11,286 nucleotides of DNA, taken from Eubacteriales Family XIII. Incertae Sedis bacterium (GTDB lineage: Bacteria; Bacillota; Clostridia; Peptostreptococcales; Anaerovoracaceae). The notes under the pieces are model-generated. The model was not told the DNA's origin, did not search any database, and saw only the letters and a list, made by a program, of their open reading frames with translations. The position numbers and the translations under genes are program-made. The stretch spans positions 1 to 11,286 of the forward strand of contig JAITNA010000006.1 of NCBI GenBank assembly GCA_031290715.1, in the 5' to 3' direction. Positions 10,811-11,286 of this stretch are shown here, in pieces. Position 1 is the first letter of the stretch, and every line of letters begins with the position of its first letter.

Positions 10811-11286
10811 CCAAATCCGACAGTTTTTTCGGATACAAATGCGAGATGGCGGTCACGACGGAGGAGCGGATCGTCACGGCGGCGGAAGCCCATAGCGGAT
10901 CGTACGCGGACGGCACGGACTTTGATGAATTGATGGACCGTACGCTGAAAGGCGGGGTGGCCGTCAAAGAATTCTTCGGCGGCAAAGCGTATTTCCGCAA
11001 AGGGATTTTCGAGAAGCCGGAAGCGATGGGCGCCACAGGGTATATCCCGGCCGGCGCTTCCGCGTACAAAGTGGATGAAGGCATGTTTTCATACAACAAG
11101 GACAGCGACCAATGGTTCTGCGGGATGGGCAACAGCACCATGTCAAAGAGGACGCAGAAGAACGGGAAGATGAAACGTTTCCATGGCATGGCCGGGGCTC
11201 GGGGGTACGGGCTGGAGTCTGTCCGGCGGCAGGTCAAGCTCACCGCGATTGCCGTGAACCTCAAGAGGATCGCCCGGTTGGCAGCG
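10810..11286 (+). pseudogene. IS1182-like transposase remnant, truncated and internally deleted
   Basis: An open frame without its own start runs to the window edge. SKSDSFFGYKCEMAVTTEER, then AYFRKGIF, FSYNKDSDQWFC and NGKMKRFHGMAGARGYGL and VKLTAIAVNLKRIA are recognisable parts of DDE transposases of the IS1182 group (DDE_Tnp_1/DDE_Tnp_1_6 type). The N-terminal half is missing. The usual G-D-x-AY motif carrying the second catalytic Asp reads GGKAYF (Asp to Gly). After STMSKRT the protein jumps straight to QKNGKMKRFHG, skipping the cysteine-rich stretch (about 60 residues from my memory of the family) and the Glu that precedes this motif. The element cannot be active. The downstream end lies outside the window. 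Confidence 0.8.

Noticed and set aside
10719..11264. 181-codon minus-strand open frame at the right end
   Set aside because: The plus strand in the same place reads as an IS1182-like transposase, and the frame overlaps the lipoprotein signal sequence.

Overview
The window looks like a piece of a GC-rich, Gram-positive chromosome, most likely a member of the Clostridia. The main reasons are a full-length CodY (a regulator confined to Firmicutes) and the lean, tightly overlapping operon style. An IS1182-like transposase remnant fits. No rRNA, tRNA, CRISPR array, phage gene or replication origin was seen.

Layout. Positions 1-283 are a block of palindromic repeats with no gene of their own. From 257 to 8007 every gene lies on the minus strand. 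Read 5' to 3' the order is codY, yigZ (IMPACT family), a Crp/Fnr-type regulator, mnmA, a 143-bp repeat island, larE, a MoxR ATPase, a DUF58 protein and a multi-pass membrane protein with a DUF4129-like tail. Gaps are 3 and 5 bp or the genes overlap (4, 4, 11 and 7 bp), except at the repeat island. There are therefore two translationally coupled blocks: regulation and tRNA thiolation (codY to mnmA), and sulfur insertion plus an envelope chaperone module (larE to the membrane protein). From 8282 the plus strand carries a Gly/Ser-rich membrane protein with a TPM-like outer domain, an inserted 143-bp MITE-like element, and a PspA/IM30 homologue. These two look like an envelope-stress pair. A hairpin terminator at 10368-10395 separates pspA from a small convergent lipoprotein gene (minus). 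The right end is a decayed transposase.

Regulation. The 274-bp codY / TPM-like divergent region holds a good promoter for codY, a weaker one for the plus-strand gene, and between them a 15-bp site matching the CodY box at 13 of 15 positions. This suggests autoregulation and possibly CodY control of the membrane gene.

The most unusual part is non-coding. A family of oriented palindromes (core ATTCCCGCGAATGCGGGAAT and variants) occurs at the left edge, after mnmA and after the TPM-like gene. Three copies of a 28-bp version are identical. Several variants carry the GCGAAGC mini-hairpin at the apex. Two palindromes in opposite orientation sit inside an element with 13-bp terminal inverted repeats and a 6-bp target duplication that contains the stop codon of the TPM-like gene. 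A related, nested copy ends directly at the mnmA stop codon. I see no known defence or biosynthetic system here; the repeat family is the best candidate for something undescribed.
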